Positions 16,663-25,119 are shown, counted from the stretch's first letter. The stretch is DNA of 64,000 nt from Sphingobium fontiphilum (GCF_014196635.1 NZ_JACIEB010000004.1:124001-188000); one strand, 5' to 3'. Numbers and translations: made by a program. Notes: generated by a model from the letters alone, not told the origin.

Positions 16663-17403
16663 CTAATTGCTGCGCGCGACGCCGCGCACATAATCGATGC
16701 GGATGCGGACCCAAGCGCCGATCTGCGGTCGCCCGCCGATGCGCGGCGGGATGACGCGGAATTGCCAGGCCGCCTGTCGCACCGCGCGGGCAAAGCCCGA
16801 CCCCATGGGCGCTTCGCCGATCGCCCGGCAATTTTCGACGCGGTTGCCTTCCACCGTCTGGCACGCGACCATCCCCCAGCCATCGGGCGGCGCATTGGCG
16901 GGGATATAGGTGGACAGTTCGGCATCGGTCGGCCGCCTGAACCAGTCGGCGTTGAACAATGGCTCGCCGCCCGGCCCTTCGCCGGGGCCATAGGTGGCGG
17001 CGCTATCCCCGCCCGATGGTTTGCCCGGCGCGCCTTTGGACAGGGCGCGGATATCCGCCCCGGCGAAATCCTTGCTGCTGAGCACCAGAAAGGGGAGTTC
17101 CGGTTTGGCGGCGGGGGCTTCCTGCTCTGCGGGGGCCTTGGCCTTTTCCGGCGTCGGCGGCGCCTTGACGGTTTCCTTCTCCTCCGCCTTGTCCCGGCGG
17201 CTGTCATTCTGTCGCGCCGGTTCGGGCGACGGGTCCATCGAAAAGCTCACCGGCGTCCGGCTTTCCTTGCGCGGCTGGATGAGTTGCGGGTTGATGGCCA
17301 GCAACGCTAGCAGCAACAGGGCGTTGATCGCCACCGCCAGCAGCAGCGACGTCAGCCGCCGCCTTATCGTCCCCTGTCCATAACCTGAGATATGCGATCG
17401 CAT
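16663..17403 (-). CDS. TonB family protein (energy transducer-like)
   Basis: A 246-residue protein with one N-terminal membrane helix (LTSLLLAVAINALLLLALLA), a long Pro/Lys/Glu/Ala linker (residues about 45-95) that could span the periplasm, and a C-terminal domain resembling TonB_C (VACQTVEGNRVENCRAIGEA then FRVIPP and WVRIRIDYV). I place it as a TonB paralogue or TonB-like cell-envelope protein. No exbB/exbD is adjacent. The ATG at 17403 starts the membrane-protein-like region; the upstream open frame has no protein character. It is divergent from imuA. Confidence 0.75.
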   Translation of the reverse strand: MRSHISGYGQGTIRRRLTSLLLAVAINALLLLALLAINPQLIQPRKESRTPVSFSMDPSPEPARQNDSRRDKAEEKETVKAPPTPEKAKAPAEQEAPAAKPELPFLVLSSKDFAGADIRALSKGAPGKPSGGDSAATYGPGEGPGGEPLFNADWFRRPTDAELSTYIPANAPPDGWGMVACQTVEGNRVENCRAIGEAPMGSGFARAVRQAAWQFRVIPPRIGGRPQIGAWVRIRIDYVRGVARSN

Positions 17404-17489
17404 GGGAAAGTCGTTCAGGCCTTTTCGGGTGCGGGACCGGCATGGAAGGACGTCGCCCGATTGACAGCGCCGTGCTTCAGGGCAAAATA

Positions 17490-17504
17490 GAACAAAACGG
17501 GAAC
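17490..17504 (+). promoter_or_regulatory. LexA box upstream of imuA
   Basis: GAAC-AAAACGG-GAAC matches the alphaproteobacterial LexA operator GAAC-N7-GAAC exactly. It ends 6 nt before the imuA start codon, overlapping the ribosome-binding region, so LexA would block transcription start or early elongation. This places imuA-imuB-dnaE2 under SOS control. Confidence 0.85.
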
Positions 17505-17510
17505 ATATCA

Positions 17511-18389
17511 ATGAACGAGTCGGCGCTCTCCCTGGCCGCGTTGCGGCGCACCATAGCCGCCCTGGACCGGGGCAGGCCAGCCGGAATCGGCGGACGATTC
17601 GCCACGGGTCATGCCGGGCTGGATCGCGCGCTGGGCGGCGGCCTCGCGCGCGGGCGGGTGCATGAACTTTGCTGCGCGGCGGGCGACGTTGGGGCGGGTG
17701 CGGCGATGGCGTTGCTGCTCGCCCGGCTGGCGGGAGAGGGCGCTGCCGCCGATGCGCCGATATTGTGGCTGCGCGGCGCGGGCGCGGCGCGGACATGCGG
17801 CCTGCCCTATGGTCCCGGCCTTGCCGCCATGGGGGTCGATCCCGCCCGGTTGCTGCTGGGCATGATGGACGATGAGGCGATGTTGTTGCAGGCGGCGCTC
17901 GACGCGCTGCGCTGTTCCGGTCTGGCCGCGCTGGTGGTGGAGGCGCACGGGGCGCAGCGTCGGCTCAATCTGACCGCCAGCCGCCGTCTGGCGCTGGCGG
18001 CGGAGGAGTCGGGCGTCACTGCCCTGCTGTTGCTGGTCGACGCGCCGGTGACGGCCAGCGCGGCGGAAAGCCGGTGGCGCGTCGCCGCCGCGCCTTCGCC
18101 GTCTCTGGCGGGGTCGGCGCCGGACTGGATACCGGGAGCCGCTGCGTTCGACATGGCCCTGCTGCGCCGCCGCGCCGGGCCGGACGGCATGGAATGGCGG
18201 CTGGTGTGGAACGGGGAAAGGGGCGTTTTCGAGGAAGAAAGCCATGAACGCGATGACCTTGGACATGGGCATGGGGAACATGGACGCGGGGGACATGGAG
18301 GAGACGGACATGGCGGCGAGCGAGCGCCGCTATCTGGCGCTCGCCTTCCCCTTCCTGCCGGTCGACCGGCTGCGGATCGCGCGGCCTGA
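17511..18389 (+). CDS. imuA: SOS mutasome accessory protein ImuA
   Basis: A 292-residue RecA/SulA-like protein that acts with ImuB and DnaE2 in damage-induced mutagenesis. The core resembles RecA-fold proteins (RFATGHAGLDRALGGGLARG, then VHELCCAAGDVGAGAAMALL and ALVVEAHGAQRRLNLTASRR), but the P-loop is degenerate (GDVGAGAA), as in other ImuA proteins. The ATG at 17511 has GGGA upstream and directly follows the LexA box. The last 48 residues are a His/Gly-rich tail encoded inside the 5' end of imuB in another frame. That makes the protein longer than its functional core needs to be, and the tail may be an accident of the overlap. Confidence 0.9.
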   Translation: MNESALSLAALRRTIAALDRGRPAGIGGRFATGHAGLDRALGGGLARGRVHELCCAAGDVGAGAAMALLLARLAGEGAAADAPILWLRGAGAARTCGLPYGPGLAAMGVDPARLLLGMMDDEAMLLQAALDALRCSGLAALVVEAHGAQRRLNLTASRRLALAAEESGVTALLLLVDAPVTASAAESRWRVAAAPSPSLAGSAPDWIPGAAAFDMALLRRRAGPDGMEWRLVWNGERGVFEEESHERDDLGHGHGEHGRGGHGGDGHGGERAPLSGARLPLPAGRPAADRAA

Positions 18390-19881
18390 CCTGTGGAAAG
18401 CGGACGGCGACGGCCCGGCGGTGATCGCCGAGCCGGTGCGCGGGGCCATGCGCCTTTGCGCGCTGGACGCCGACGCGCTGGCGCTGGGGTTGACGCCGGG
18501 CATGACGCTGGCCGATGCGCGCGCCCGCGTGCCCGAACTGCGCCTGTTCGACGCCGATCCCCATGCCGACCAGGACTGGCTGGAGAGGCTGTGCGACGGT
18601 TGCGCCCGCTATACGCCGGTCGCCGCCATCGACCATCCCGACGGGCTGATGCTCGACATCACCGGCTGCGGCCATTTATGGGGTGGGGAGGAGGCGCTGG
18701 CCCGCGCCGCCGCCGACCGGCTGGAGCGGCACGGGATGCGGGTGCGCCACGCCATCGCCGCCACGGCGGAGGCCGCCCATGCGCTCGCCCGCTTCCCCGC
18801 CGCGCCCGCGCCCGATGAAGGGGCCGCCATTCGCCGCCTGCCGGTGGAGGCGCTGGGGCTGGAGCCGGAGAGCGCGGTCGCGCTGCGCCGGGCGGGGCTG
18901 CGCCATATCGGCGATCTTGCCGCCCGTCCCGCCGCCATGCTGGCCGCCCGTTTCGGGGAGGAGGCGGTGGATGCGCTCCATCGCCTGCTGGGGCTGGCCA
19001 GCCGCCCGCTCGCCCCGCGTCGCCCGCTGGCCGCCGTCATGGTCGAGCGCCGCTTCGCCGAACCGATGGCCAGCACTGCCCATGCGCTCAAGACCCTGAA
19101 CGACATGGCGGCGGAGGCGGGCGAGCGGCTCGCTGAACGCGGGCAGGGCGGCCGCCGGTTCGAGGCGACCTTTTTCCGCACCGATGGCCATGCCTTTCCC
19201 CTGCGCGTCGAAACCAGCCTGCCGGTGCGCGACGCGCCCGCGATCATGCGGCTGGTGGAGGAGCGGATAGAGACGCTGTCCGATCCGCTCGACCCCGGAT
19301 TCGGCTTTGACATGCTGCGTCTGGCGGTGCCGCGCGCCGAACCCATGGCCGCCACCCAACTGGCGCTGGAAGGGGGGGAGGCGCGCCGTGGCGCGGACGA
19401 TGTCGCCGCGCTGGTCGACCGGCTGACGATCCGCGCCGGGCGCGCGCAGGTGCAGCGGCTGGCGCCGGGCGACAGCCATATTCCCGAACAGGCGCAACTT
19501 GCCCTGCCTGCGCTGGACGCCGCCGCGCCCGCGCCATGGCCGGTGCGCGGGGAGCAGGGCGATCCGCCGATGCGCCCCATCCACCTGTTCGATCCGCCCC
19601 AGGGCATAGAGGTGGTGGCGCAGGCGCCCGATGGCCCGCCCCACCGTTTCCGCTGGCGTCGCGCGCTGCACGACATCGTCCGTTATGAAGGGCCCGAACG
19701 GATCGCCCCCGAATGGTGGCGCGCGGCCGCTGGCGCGCTGAGCGGCGACAGCACCGGCCGCACCCGCGACTATTACCGGGTGGAGGATGCGCGCGGCCGC
19801 CGTTACTGGATTTTCCGCGACGGCCTTTACGGGCGGGAAGCGACCCATCCGCGCTGGTATCTCCACGGCCTGTTCGCATGA
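18244..19881 (+). CDS. imuB: Y-family polymerase-like protein ImuB (catalytically inactive)
   Basis: A 545-residue DinB-related adaptor that recruits DnaE2 to the clamp. The polymerase fold is visible (LALAFPFLPVDRLR, GMTLADARARVPELRLFDAD, DITGCGHLWGGEEAL), but the catalytic acidic residues are missing: the palm site reads HPDGLMLD instead of S-x-D-E. A probable beta-clamp motif QLALP lies at 418-422. The ATG at 18244 has GAGGAAG before it; an ATG at 18310 with GGAGGA upstream would give the family-typical short N-terminus. The Met/Gly/Asp-rich first 22 residues are therefore doubtful. It overlaps imuA by 146 nt and dnaE2 by 4 nt. Confidence 0.92.
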   Translation: MNAMTLDMGMGNMDAGDMEETDMAASERRYLALAFPFLPVDRLRIARPDLWKADGDGPAVIAEPVRGAMRLCALDADALALGLTPGMTLADARARVPELRLFDADPHADQDWLERLCDGCARYTPVAAIDHPDGLMLDITGCGHLWGGEEALARAAADRLERHGMRVRHAIAATAEAAHALARFPAAPAPDEGAAIRRLPVEALGLEPESAVALRRAGLRHIGDLAARPAAMLAARFGEEAVDALHRLLGLASRPLAPRRPLAAVMVERRFAEPMASTAHALKTLNDMAAEAGERLAERGQGGRRFEATFFRTDGHAFPLRVETSLPVRDAPAIMRLVEERIETLSDPLDPGFGFDMLRLAVPRAEPMAATQLALEGGEARRGADDVAALVDRLTIRAGRAQVQRLAPGDSHIPEQAQLALPALDAAAPAPWPVRGEQGDPPMRPIHLFDPPQGIEVVAQAPDGPPHRFRWRRALHDIVRYEGPERIAPEWWRAAAGALSGDSTGRTRDYYRVEDARGRRYWIFRDGLYGREATHPRWYLHGLFA

Positions 19882-22800
19882 GCGGCCGCCGCCGCAAGGG
19901 GCCGGACCCGACCCGGCCAGGATCGGGCGACCCGCGCGAGCGCCGCCGCGACGATGCCATGCGGCTGGCTGCATCCGGCTCCGCAAATGGGGCGGCTCTG
20001 GCCGAACCGCCCTTTGCCGAACTGATCGCCGCCACCCGCTTTTCCTTTCTGCGCGGCGCATCCCATCCGGCGGAGATGGTCGGCCGCGCCGCCGAACTGG
20101 GGCTGGCGGGCATTGGCATCGCTGATCGCAACACGGTGGCGGGCGTGGTGCGCGCCCATGTCGCCCGGCGTGAAGCGATAAAGGCGGCGATGCAGGCGGG
20201 CCTGGACGTCGAGGCTATCCCCCGGCTGATCGTCGGCGCGCGGCTCGTCTTTGCCGACGGCACGCCCGACATCGTCGCCTATCCCGCCGGTCGCCGGGGC
20301 TGGGGCGAACTCACAAAGCTGCTGACGGTCGGCAATCTGCGCTCGGTGAAGGGCGACTGCATCCTTCATTATGACGACCTGACGGCCTATGCTGACGATC
20401 TTCTGCTGATCGTCCTGCCCGATGGCACGGCGACCGCCCAGACCGCGCATCGCAACCCGGTCGATTATGAAGCGGCCGACCGGCTCCCGCCCGAAGCGAT
20501 CAGGCAGGGGCATTTGAGCCTCGTCCCGCCGCCGCGCCCCGCCGACCTCTCCTCGCTGCTGACGCGCCTGCTGCGGATCGCGCCGGGGCGGGTGTGGCTC
20601 GCTGCGCCGCTGCGCCGCGACGGCCGCGACGCCCGGCGGTTGGCGGAACTGGATGCGCTCTCCGTCAGCACCGGCGCGCCGCTGATCGCCACGGCCGACG
20701 CGCTTTATGCCGTGGCGGAGGACCGCCCGGTGCAGGACATCCTCACCTGCATTCGCACCGGGAAGACCATCGGCACCGCCGGTCGCGCGCTGGAGGCCCA
20801 TGCCGAACGCCATATTCACGCCCCGGCGGAGATGGCGCGCCTCTATGCCGCCTGCCCGCGCGCGGTGGCGGAGACCGTGCGCTTCCTTGATCGCGTCGGC
20901 TTCTCGCTCGACCAGTTGCGCTATGAATATCCCGACGAACCCGTGCCCGAAGGGTGGACCGCCCAGCAATGGCTGGAGGAACTGACGGTCAGCGCCGCCC
21001 ATGCCCGTTACGGCCCGCGCATCCCCCCGGCGGTGCAGGCCTTGCTGGACGAGGAATTCGCCCTGATCCGCGCCCGCGGCTATGCGCCCTATTTCCTGAC
21101 CGTCTACGACATCGTCGCCTTTGCCCGGATGCAGGGGATTTTGTGTCAGGGGCGGGGTTCTGCCGCCAATTCGATGGTCTGTTTCCTGCTGGGCGTCACA
21201 TCGGTCGATCCGCAGCGGCACGACCTGCTCTTTTCCCGTTTCGTGTCGGAGGAACGCGACGAGCCGCCCGACATCGACGTCGATTTCGAACATGAGCGGC
21301 GCGAGGAGGTGATGCAATATATCTATGAGCGTTACGGCCGCCACCGCGCGGGCATCGCCGCCACCGTCATCCATTTCCGCACGCGCGGGGCGGTGCGCGA
21401 AGTGGCGAAGGCGCTGGGGATGAGCGCCGACATCGCCGACCGCATGGTCGGCACCGTGTGGGGCAGCTATTCGGGCGAAGGGGCCGACCGGCGGATCGCG
21501 GAGGCCGGGTTCGACCTTGCCAATCCCGAAATCGCCCGGCTGCACACGCTGGTCGCCCGCCTGCTCGCCAGCCCCTTTCCCCGGCATCTGTCGCAGCATG
21601 TCGGCGGTTTCGTCCTCACCCGCGGGCGGCTCGACGAAACCGTGCCGCTGCATCATGGCGGCATGGACGGGCGCAGCTTCATCGAATGGGACAAGGATGA
21701 CATCGACGCGCTGGGTTTGATGAAGGTCGACATATTGGCGCTGGGGATGCTCAGTTGCATCCGCAAGGCGTTCGACCTGATGCGCGCCCAAGGGCTGGGC
21801 GATCATCATCTGACCGTCGACATCGACGCTGACGACGCCGCCGTTTACGACATGCTGTGCCGGGGCGACAGCATCGGGGTGTTCCAGGTGGAAAGCCGCG
21901 CCCAGATCAACATGCTGCCGCGCCTGCGCCCGCGCAATCTCTATGACCTGACCATCCAGGTGGCGATCGTGCGGCCCGGCCCGATCGAAGGCGACATGGT
22001 CCACCCCTATCTCCGTCGCCGGTCGGGGGAGGAACCGGTCGTCTTTCCCGCGCCCGCGCCCGATCATGGCCCGCCCGATGAACTCAAGCGCCTGCTCGGC
22101 AAGACCTGTGGCGTTCCGCTGTTTCAGGAACAGGCGATGAAGCTCGCCATCACCGCCGCGCGCTTTACCGATGTGGAGGCGAACCAGTTGCGCCGCGCCA
22201 TGGCGACCTTCCGCAACCTCGGCACGATCCATCATTTCCGCGACAAGCTGGTCGATGGCATGATGACGCGCGGTTATGAACGCGACTTTGCCGAGCGTTG
22301 CTTCCGCCAGATCGAGGGGTTTGGCAGCTATGGCTTCCCCGAAAGCCACGCTTTGTCCTTTGCCCGGCTGGTCTATATTTCCGCCTGGATCAAATGCCAT
22401 CAGCCCGCGATCTTCGCCTGTGCGTTGCTCAATGCCCAGCCCATGGGCTTTTACGCCCCGGCGCAGATCGTGCGCGACGCGCGCGAACATGGCGTCACCG
22501 TCCATGGCCCCGACGTCAACGCCAGCCATTGGGACAATAGTCTGGAGCCGCTGGCCCGCGCCCGCCATGCCGCGCGCGGCGAAGGCGAAGGGCGCGCGCT
22601 GGCGCTGCGCATCGGCCTGCGCCAGATTGACGGCTTTCGGGAGGATTGGGCGCGGCAACTGGTCGCCGCCCGCGCCGCCGCGCCCTTTGCCGACATGGAG
22701 GATATGGCCCGTCGCGCGCACCTGCCCGCGCGCGCGCTGCGCCTGCTGGCCGATGCCGACGCCTGCCGCTCGCTGGGGCGGGACAGGCGCGCCGCCCTGT

Positions 22801-23408
22801 GGGAAGCGCGGCGCACGCCGACCGGGGAACTGCCCCTGTTCGCCGCCGCCCGCGCCCGCGAACTGGGGGAGGAGGCGGACGCGATGCTGCCCGCCATGCC
22901 GCTGAGCGAAGAGGTCGCCACCGATTATCAGGTCACGCGCCTGTCCCTGAAAGGCCATCCGATGCAGTTCCTGCGCCCGCTCTTCACGGCGGAGGGCGTA
23001 TTGAGCTGCGCGCAGACGGTCGCCGCGAAAAATGGCGCGCGGGTCCGCACCGCCGGGGTGGTGCTGGTGCGTCAGCGGCCGGGCAAGGGCAACGCCATCT
23101 TCATCACGCTGGAGGATGAAAGCGGCATCGCCAATGTCCTGCTGTGGGCGCGCCTGTTCGAAAACCAGCGCCGCCCGGTCATGGCCAGCCGCCTGATGCT
23201 GGTGGAGGGGGAGGTTCAGCGGAGCAAGGAAGGGGTCGTCCACCTGATGGCCAGCCGAATTGTCGACCGCAGCGCCGATCTGGCCCGGTTGCACGAAGCG
23301 CATGCGGGTGTCGATTCGGGTCAGGTTGCGCCCGAATCACCCCCGAACATGGGTGCGCGGCACCCTCGCAACGTGCGAATCCTGCCCCGCTCGCGTGATT
23401 TTCACTGA
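19878..23408 (+). CDS. dnaE2: Error-prone DNA polymerase III alpha subunit DnaE2
   Basis: An 1176-residue C-family polymerase that performs translesion synthesis with ImuA and ImuB. The PHP domain begins at FAELIAATRFSFLRGASHP (about residues 45-63). The polymerase core includes QGRGSAANSMVCFLLGVTSV and PPDIDVDFEHERREEVMQYI with the catalytic Asp pair, and later GSYGFPESHALSFA. A C-terminal OB-fold (NGARVRTAGVVLVRQRPGKG) is near residue 1060. The ATG overlaps the imuB stop (ATGA), so the cassette is translationally coupled. Its length and lack of the long C-terminal tail separate it from replicative DnaE1. Confidence 0.96.
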   Translation: MSGRRRKGPDPTRPGSGDPRERRRDDAMRLAASGSANGAALAEPPFAELIAATRFSFLRGASHPAEMVGRAAELGLAGIGIADRNTVAGVVRAHVARREAIKAAMQAGLDVEAIPRLIVGARLVFADGTPDIVAYPAGRRGWGELTKLLTVGNLRSVKGDCILHYDDLTAYADDLLLIVLPDGTATAQTAHRNPVDYEAADRLPPEAIRQGHLSLVPPPRPADLSSLLTRLLRIAPGRVWLAAPLRRDGRDARRLAELDALSVSTGAPLIATADALYAVAEDRPVQDILTCIRTGKTIGTAGRALEAHAERHIHAPAEMARLYAACPRAVAETVRFLDRVGFSLDQLRYEYPDEPVPEGWTAQQWLEELTVSAAHARYGPRIPPAVQALLDEEFALIRARGYAPYFLTVYDIVAFARMQGILCQGRGSAANSMVCFLLGVTSVDPQRHDLLFSRFVSEERDEPPDIDVDFEHERREEVMQYIYERYGRHRAGIAATVIHFRTRGAVREVAKALGMSADIADRMVGTVWGSYSGEGADRRIAEAGFDLANPEIARLHTLVARLLASPFPRHLSQHVGGFVLTRGRLDETVPLHHGGMDGRSFIEWDKDDIDALGLMKVDILALGMLSCIRKAFDLMRAQGLGDHHLTVDIDADDAAVYDMLCRGDSIGVFQVESRAQINMLPRLRPRNLYDLTIQVAIVRPGPIEGDMVHPYLRRRSGEEPVVFPAPAPDHGPPDELKRLLGKTCGVPLFQEQAMKLAITAARFTDVEANQLRRAMATFRNLGTIHHFRDKLVDGMMTRGYERDFAERCFRQIEGFGSYGFPESHALSFARLVYISAWIKCHQPAIFACALLNAQPMGFYAPAQIVRDAREHGVTVHGPDVNASHWDNSLEPLARARHAARGEGEGRALALRIGLRQIDGFREDWARQLVAARAAAPFADMEDMARRAHLPARALRLLADADACRSLGRDRRAALWEARRTPTGELPLFAAARARELGEEADAMLPAMPLSEEVATDYQVTRLSLKGHPMQFLRPLFTAEGVLSCAQTVAAKNGARVRTAGVVLVRQRPGKGNAIFITLEDESGIANVLLWARLFENQRRPVMASRLMLVEGEVQRSKEGVVHLMASRIVDRSADLARLHEAHAGVDSGQVAPESPPNMGARHPRNVRILPRSRDFH

Positions 23409-23524
23409 TTCGAATCGCCATTTTCCCTTACGGAAAGCGTGAATCGCCTTTCAACTTGCAGTTTTTGCAATCGCCCTGCGATTTTTCGCAGTTGCAGCAA
23501 TGGCGGATTTCCAACACATAGAGC

Positions 23525-23585
23525 GTGCCTTTCAGGCATCCTCTCCTAAAACTTTCACGGCCGGTCTCTGACCGGCCTTTTTTTT
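23525..23585 (+). ncRNA. Candidate small RNA with CCUCUCC single-stranded region
   Basis: About 60 nt with a compact sRNA layout. The first hairpin is TGCCT-TTC-AGGCA (23526-23538). A single-stranded pyrimidine-rich stretch TCCTCTCCTAAAACTTTCAC follows. The last element is a perfect 8-bp terminator hairpin GGCCGGTC-TCT-GACCGGCC plus eight T (23559-23585). A weak promoter (TTGCAG, 17 nt, CACATA) is placed to start transcription at the first hairpin. The anti-Shine-Dalgarno CCTCTCC between two hairpins is the design of alphaproteobacterial sRNAs such as the mmgR/suhB and CcsR types. Family membership is inference. No coding sequence fits here. Confidence 0.6.
23559..23585 (+). terminator. Rho-independent terminator
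   Basis: GGCCGGTC (23559-23566) and GACCGGCC (23570-23577) form an 8-bp stem with loop TCT, followed by T at 23578-23585. It is the best intrinsic terminator in the window. It lies 150 nt after dnaE2 and is better explained as the end of the small RNA than of the dnaE2 message. Confidence 0.9.
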
Positions 23586-23788
23586 ATCGTCGCGACTCGC
23601 TAAGGCTGATCGCGCAAACGCAGCGCCATATAAAATCATGGGAGAGATGCCGCCGGGAAGACCGGCAAGGCGATGCGAATGCAACGGGGGATCGAGCCTG
23701 TCGGGTGACGCTGGCTCTCCCCCTTTCGCTTCTTTTTTAAAGACATGGGAAAGGCGACAGGAGCAGCCCTTTGGCCTAAGCGATAGCC

Positions 23789-24124
23789 ATGCCCACCATC
23801 GCCCTGCTTTTCCTGTCGAACATCTTCATGACCATCGCCTGGTACTGGCACCTTAAGGGCGGCGCGACCAAGCCGTTGCTGGTGGTCATCCTCATCAGTT
23901 GGGGCATCGCCTTCATCGAATATTGCCTGGCGGTGCCGGCCAACCGCATCGGCTATGCCCATGGCTGGAGCGGCGGCCAGCTCAAGGTCGCGCAGGAAGC
24001 CATCGCCATCCTCGTCTTCGGTCTGTTCATGGTGCTGGTGTTGAAAGAGCCGCTCACCTGGCGTCATCTGGGCGCCTTTGCCTGCCTGATGGGGGCGGTC
24101 GCCTTCATCTTCGCGGGGAAATGA
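23789..24124 (+). CDS. DUF486 (DMT superfamily) membrane protein
   Basis: A 111-residue protein with four predicted transmembrane helices (IALLFLSNIFMTIAWYW; LLVVILISWGIAFIEYCLA; LKVAQEAIAILVFGLFMVLV; LGAFACLMGAVAFIFAG). The AWYWHLK and VPANRIGYAHGW motifs identify the DUF486 branch of the drug/metabolite transporter superfamily, whose substrate is unknown. A dimer of such four-helix units is likely. The 3' end overlaps the convergent small membrane protein gene by 20 nt. Confidence 0.9.
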   Translation: MPTIALLFLSNIFMTIAWYWHLKGGATKPLLVVILISWGIAFIEYCLAVPANRIGYAHGWSGGQLKVAQEAIAILVFGLFMVLVLKEPLTWRHLGAFACLMGAVAFIFAGK

Positions 24125-24389
24125 GCGTCCGCCTTTGCCGGGCATAGCGCCGCCGCAGCCATATGCTGATCGCCAGCAAGGGCGCCGACGCGCAGGCCGC
24201 CACCATGCCCAGGAACAGCGGCGACCATCCCCACAGGCTGTGTACGCCCCATGCGCCGGGCGCCAGCATCAGCAGCAGGCCGATGGTCAACAGCCACAGC
24301 CCCCAGCGGCGCGGCCGCACCGCCACCATCCGCAATTCATGCCGCAACGCCTTGCGCGCCGCCTTGCTTTCGGGGTCATGCTCGTCCAC
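24105..24389 (-). CDS. Small membrane protein of unknown function
   Basis: A 94-residue product with two transmembrane helices (WGLWLLTIGLLLMLAPGA and LFLGMVAACASAPLLAISIWL) flanked by basic residues (RVRPRRW-type start, RRRYARQRR end). The positive-inside rule places both termini in the cytoplasm. No family recognised. It is convergent with DUF486 and downstream of the MEKHLA gene on the same strand with a 56-nt gap. Confidence 0.6.
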   Translation of the reverse strand: MDEHDPESKAARKALRHELRMVAVRPRRWGLWLLTIGLLLMLAPGAWGVHSLWGWSPLFLGMVAACASAPLLAISIWLRRRYARQRRTLISPRR

Positions 24390-24445
24390 GCCCCCCTTCT
24401 CGATGCTCCGCGCGTCGCTGTCCAGTGTTCCGCCCGTGCTTTAGG

Positions 24446-24904
24446 TCAAACCATTGTCCAGCGGTCGAAACAGGCGGCCTGCCCGTGCAGCGTCCCGTTG
24501 TCGTCGATCAGGTTCCACACGATCGCCTGTTCGATGCGAAAGCGTCGCGCGCGAGCGGAAATCCGCACGCCGCGATAATCGTCGATGAAACCATGGTCGC
24601 GCACCCGGTCGAGCAGCGCCTGCCGTTCCTCGCGCAGCGGCGCCTCCGCCGACAGGCGCGAGGGCATGGCGGTGAAGGTCGCGACGTCGCATTCGAAGCG
24701 GGCGAGCGCGACGCGGTTGCCGAAGAAGAAGATCGGGTCCGCCTCCACGCCATGGGCGACGATGGCGCAGGGGGCGTTCCACAGCGCCGCCACCGGATCG
24801 CGCCCCGCATCGACCAGCGGCCGTCCCAGCAACCGGGCGAAGCTGTCGGCGATCAGCGCGATCCGCCCGGCGGTGTTGCGATAGAGGGCGGGCGCATCGT
24901 CCAT
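24446..24904 (-). CDS. MEKHLA domain-containing protein
   Basis: A 152-residue PAS-related protein. The sequence IADSFARLLGRPLVD, LWNAPCAIVAHGVEADPIFFFGN and PSRLSAEAPLREERQALLDRV is characteristic of stand-alone MEKHLA proteins. The domain was first described at the end of plant HD-ZIP III factors, and bacterial copies are small cytoplasmic proteins of unknown ligand. The ATG at 24904 is preferred; a GTG at 24928 would add eight residues. It lies alone beside an inverted-repeat element that may contain or separate its promoter. Confidence 0.8.
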   Translation of the reverse strand: MDDAPALYRNTAGRIALIADSFARLLGRPLVDAGRDPVAALWNAPCAIVAHGVEADPIFFFGNRVALARFECDVATFTAMPSRLSAEAPLREERQALLDRVRDHGFIDDYRGVRISARARRFRIEQAIVWNLIDDNGTLHGQAACFDRWTMV

Positions 24905-24951
24905 CCGCCGTTCATGGCCGGGCCACACCCATGGCGCAAGCCGCAGGCGGC

Positions 24952-25045
24952 TAGAGCATTTTCACTATGAGCGAAAATGCTCCTGTTTTTGATTGCCGCA
25001 TTTTCCGAGCCGATGACCGGATACGGTCATCTTGAAAATGCTCTA
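24952..25045. repeat. 94-bp inverted-repeat element (TAGAGCATTTTC ends)
   Basis: TAGAGCATTTTC (24952-24963) and its exact reverse complement GAAAATGCTCTA (25034-25045) bound the element. A second inverted copy GAAAATGCTC lies inside (24973-24982), giving two alternative stems. A perfect 8-bp hairpin GATGACCG-GATA-CGGTCATC is at 25012-25031. It sits between two divergently arranged genes and looks like a non-autonomous miniature element or palindromic unit. Confidence 0.75.
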
Positions 25046-25119
25046 AGTATTCATCCCTGTGGACCCCTGCCCGATCCTGCGCCATGCTCGCCGCAAAAGG
25101 GGATTTTGGGGAGATGATC

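Larger units (their letters stand above)
23409..23788. other. Intergenic region between dnaE2 and the DUF486 gene
   Basis: 380 bases without a protein gene. It contains the small RNA candidate and its terminator, and upstream of it a hairpin CTGCGA-TTTT-TCGCAG (23476-23491). After the terminator I see only the presumed leader of the DUF486 gene with a weak GAGCC/GGCTC hairpin (23694-23717) and no recognisable riboswitch. Confidence 0.5.

Noticed and set aside
19827..23303. Very long open frame on the minus strand (1158 codons) opposite dnaE2
   Set aside because: It mirrors dnaE2 codon by codon in GC-rich DNA, is low in hydrophobic-core patterning and rich in Arg/Gln/His, and has no recognisable domain. 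It is a shadow of the real gene.
23586..23788. Guanidine or other riboswitch ahead of the DUF486 transporter
   Set aside because: Only a weak GAGCC/GGCTC stem is visible, and no conserved riboswitch core was recognised.
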